Assembly: GCF_014204795.1 (NCBI RefSeq)
Contig: NZ_JACHMB010000001.1
Location: forward strand, 2,108,001 to 2,172,000
Reading direction: 5' to 3'
DNA from: Nonomuraea jabiensis
GTDB taxonomy: Bacteria; Actinomycetota; Actinomycetes; Streptosporangiales; Streptosporangiaceae
DNA length: 64,000 nucleotides
Part shown: in pieces, positions 62,406 through 64,000 of the stretch
Layout: every line of letters begins with the position of its first letter
How positions within the stretch are numbered: the first letter of the stretch is position 1
The notes under the pieces: generated by a model
Told to the model about the DNA's origin: nothing
What the model saw: only the letters and a program-made list of their open reading frames with translations
The model's database searches: none
Translations under genes and position numbers: made by a program

Positions 62406-63238
62406 GCACCGGCCTGCTCGAAAGGCCGCTGCGCGCCCGGCGCGACGGCGGCCACAAGCTGCTCATGCCGTACGTGACCGGCGGCATCACCCCCGGCTGG
62501 ACCGGCTACCTGCGGGCGTTCGCCGCCGCCGGCGCGGACGCGATCGAGCTCGGCCTGCCGTTCTCCGACCCGACGCTCGACGGCGCCACCATCCAGGAGG
62601 CGTCGGACGCGGCGCTGGCCCGGGGCGCGACGGCCCACGGCATCCTGGCCGAGGTCGCCGAGCTGCGCCTGGACGTGCCGCTGGTCGCCAGCACCTACTA
62701 CAACCTGGTGCTGCGCGACGGGCCCGCGGAGTTCTGCCGGGCGCTGCGGCGGGCGGGGGTCGCCGGGCTCATCGTGCCCGACCTGCCGCTGGACGAGGCC
62801 GGCGAGCTGGCGGACGCGGCCGCCGAGGCCGGCGTCGACCTGGTCCTGCTCGCCTCCCCCGCGACGCCGCAGCAGCGGCTGGACGAGATCGCGCGCCGCA
62901 GCCGGGGCTTCGTCTACGCCGTCTCGGTGATGGGCACCACCGGCGAGAGGGCCGCGCTCGCCGAGCCCGCCGCCGCCCTCACCGAACGGATCAAGCAGGG
63001 CAGCGACCGGCCGGTCTTGCTAGGATTTGGCATTTCCACGCCGGAACAGGCCGTGGAAGCCACCCGGCGCGCCGACGGTGTCGTCATCGGTGCCGCGATC
63101 ATGCGCCGGATCCTCGACGGGGCGGCGCCGGACGACGTCGGCGCCTACCTGACGGGCCTGCGGCGGGCCCTGGACCAGGAGCGTGACGAAAGACGATGGC
63201 CCGCGACGCCGGACACGAAGCGAGGTACCGCGCCATAG
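62402..63238 (+). CDS. trpA: tryptophan synthase alpha subunit
   Basis: 278 residues, (beta/alpha)8 barrel. Catalytic Glu49 (IELGLPFSDP) and Asp60 (TLDGATIQ) are both present at the standard positions, so it should release indole from indole-3-glycerol phosphate. The phosphate-binding GFGIST is intact. The C-terminal tail extends into the gntR start by 43 bases. The usual trpC neighbour is missing. Confidence 0.96.
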   Translation: MSTGLLERPLRARRDGGHKLLMPYVTGGITPGWTGYLRAFAAAGADAIELGLPFSDPTLDGATIQEASDAALARGATAHGILAEVAELRLDVPLVASTYYNLVLRDGPAEFCRALRRAGVAGLIVPDLPLDEAGELADAAAEAGVDLVLLASPATPQQRLDEIARRSRGFVYAVSVMGTTGERAALAEPAAALTERIKQGSDRPVLLGFGISTPEQAVEATRRADGVVIGAAIMRRILDGAAPDDVGAYLTGLRRALDQERDERRWPATPDTKRGTAP

Positions 63239-63951
63239 CCGCCGACCTCGCCGCGAAGATCCGGTCGGGACATTACGCCCCTGGGGCGGCGCTGCCGCCC
63301 CAACGCGAGCTGAGCGCCTCGTACGGGGTCACCCTGATGACGCTGCGCCAGGCGCTCCGGCAGCTCAGCGACGAAGGGCTGATCGTGCAGCAGGCCGGCC
63401 GGGGCACGTTCGTGTCCCCGCCGCACCTGGCCTACCAGCTGGGCTCCCTGCAGAGCCTCGCCGACGACCTCAGGAAGCAGGGCCACGAGGTACGCACGGT
63501 CGTGCTCGGGCGTTCCCTGCGCCGGGTCCCGGCCGGGGTCGCCACGCAGCTGCGCACCGCTCCCGGCGAGAGCGCGCTGCGACTGGAACGGGTGCGCGAG
63601 TTCGCCGGCCGCCCCGCGATCCACCAGGTCTCGTGGATCCGGCGGCCGGCCGCCGAGCAGATCCGCGATCGGGACTTCACCGCCGTCTCCCTCTACGGCG
63701 CCCTGGCCGACTGCGGCGTGGCGGTGGCGCGGGCCTCGGAGAAGATCCGGCCGGGCCTGCTCGACCCGGCCGTCGCGGCGCACCTCGGGGAGCCGCCCGG
63801 CAGCCCGGTCTTCCTCAGCGAGCGGATCACGTACGCGCTCGACGCCACCGCGCTGGTCGCCGACCACGCCACCATCCTGGCCAGCATGATGGAGATCCGC
63901 ACAGAACGGGCCGCCACCGGCCTCTCGCTCACCTGGGGCGCGAGCACCTGA
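63196..63951 (+). CDS. GntR/UTRA-family regulator of the trpBA operon
   Basis: 251 residues: GntR winged helix (about 10-75; LPPQRELSASYGVTLMTLRQALR) and a UTRA effector domain (about 90-245; LRLERVREFAGRPAIHQVSW). It starts 43 bases inside trpA, so it is translated with the synthase. UTRA regulators sense small metabolites. The palindrome before trpB is the obvious operator. A GntR protein in a trp operon is not the usual control and suggests a non-housekeeping role. Confidence 0.93.
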   Translation: MARDAGHEARYRAIAADLAAKIRSGHYAPGAALPPQRELSASYGVTLMTLRQALRQLSDEGLIVQQAGRGTFVSPPHLAYQLGSLQSLADDLRKQGHEVRTVVLGRSLRRVPAGVATQLRTAPGESALRLERVREFAGRPAIHQVSWIRRPAAEQIRDRDFTAVSLYGALADCGVAVARASEKIRPGLLDPAVAAHLGEPPGSPVFLSERITYALDATALVADHATILASMMEIRTERAATGLSLTWGAST

Positions 63952-64000
63952 TCCCCACCCAGAAAGAGCGCTCAGGTAGATCTCGGGCAATGTTTTCGAT

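Noticed and set aside
1..64000. tRNA, rRNA, CRISPR, insertion-sequence and prophage signals
   Set aside because: Reading through the gaps and gene products I saw no tRNA-like cloverleaf, repeat-spacer array, transposase, integrase or phage structural gene. A tRNA scan could still find something I missed.

Overview
The window is high-GC DNA that reads as an actinomycete chromosome, most likely a Streptosporangiaceae/Nonomuraea-type genome. This rests on many GTG starts, tightly packed operons with ATGA/GTGA overlaps, F420-type enzymes (Ddn-like and PPOX-like), a CrgA-family protein, LAL-type LuxR and ROK regulators, sugar importers that carry no ATPase gene of their own, and a perfect CebR-type operator. 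The genus is inference. I saw no rRNA, tRNA, CRISPR array, insertion sequence, phage module or large biosynthetic cluster.

Layout. 0-7.3 kb: a small membrane protein, a half-size FtsX-like permease, then a three-gene unit of a small protein and two paralogous DUF4132 proteins, followed by a 14-bp tandem repeat and a gene remnant. 7.3-12.4 kb: three secreted or membrane proteins (YtkA/FixH-like) beside a NarL-type two-component system. 12.4-24.4 kb: a probable fucoside-use region with a GH95 enzyme, two complete CUT1-type importers (binding protein plus two permeases each), a ROK repressor and a GH29 alpha-L-fucosidase, interrupted by a Ddn-like and a VOC protein. 24.4-28.5 kb: a DoxX-like gene under a CebR box, a secreted serine hydrolase, a stand-alone CBM2 protein and two small secreted proteins.

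28.5-35.4 kb: a second NarL-type two-component system with a CPBP protease, an ECF sigma factor with a membrane-anchored partner, a DJ-1/PfpI-type membrane protein and a GNAT acetyltransferase. 35.4-41 kb: a flavin monooxygenase, cytochrome bd oxidase (cydAB) and a Gfo/Idh/MocA-ThuA pair. 41-47 kb: a PT-repeat DUF5666-like protein, asnB, an F420/PPOX enzyme, and a divergent MFS/TetR pair sharing an operator. 47-52 kb: a large CtpH/CtpI-like P-type ATPase behind an unusual low-complexity partner protein.

52-59.4 kb: a 41-residue open frame, a beta-lactamase-fold hydrolase with an N-terminal hexapeptide repeat, a DUF5060/DUF4038 glycosidase divergent from a SorC-type regulator, a CrgA paralogue and a LAL regulator. 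59.4-64 kb: a TrmO-like methyltransferase, a flavin monooxygenase, and a trpB-trpA-gntR operon with a palindrome over its promoter.

The best candidates for new biology are the DUF4132 pair, the GH95/GH29 region with two importers and one ROK repressor, the P-type ATPase with its partner, and the self-contained trpBA-gntR unit.
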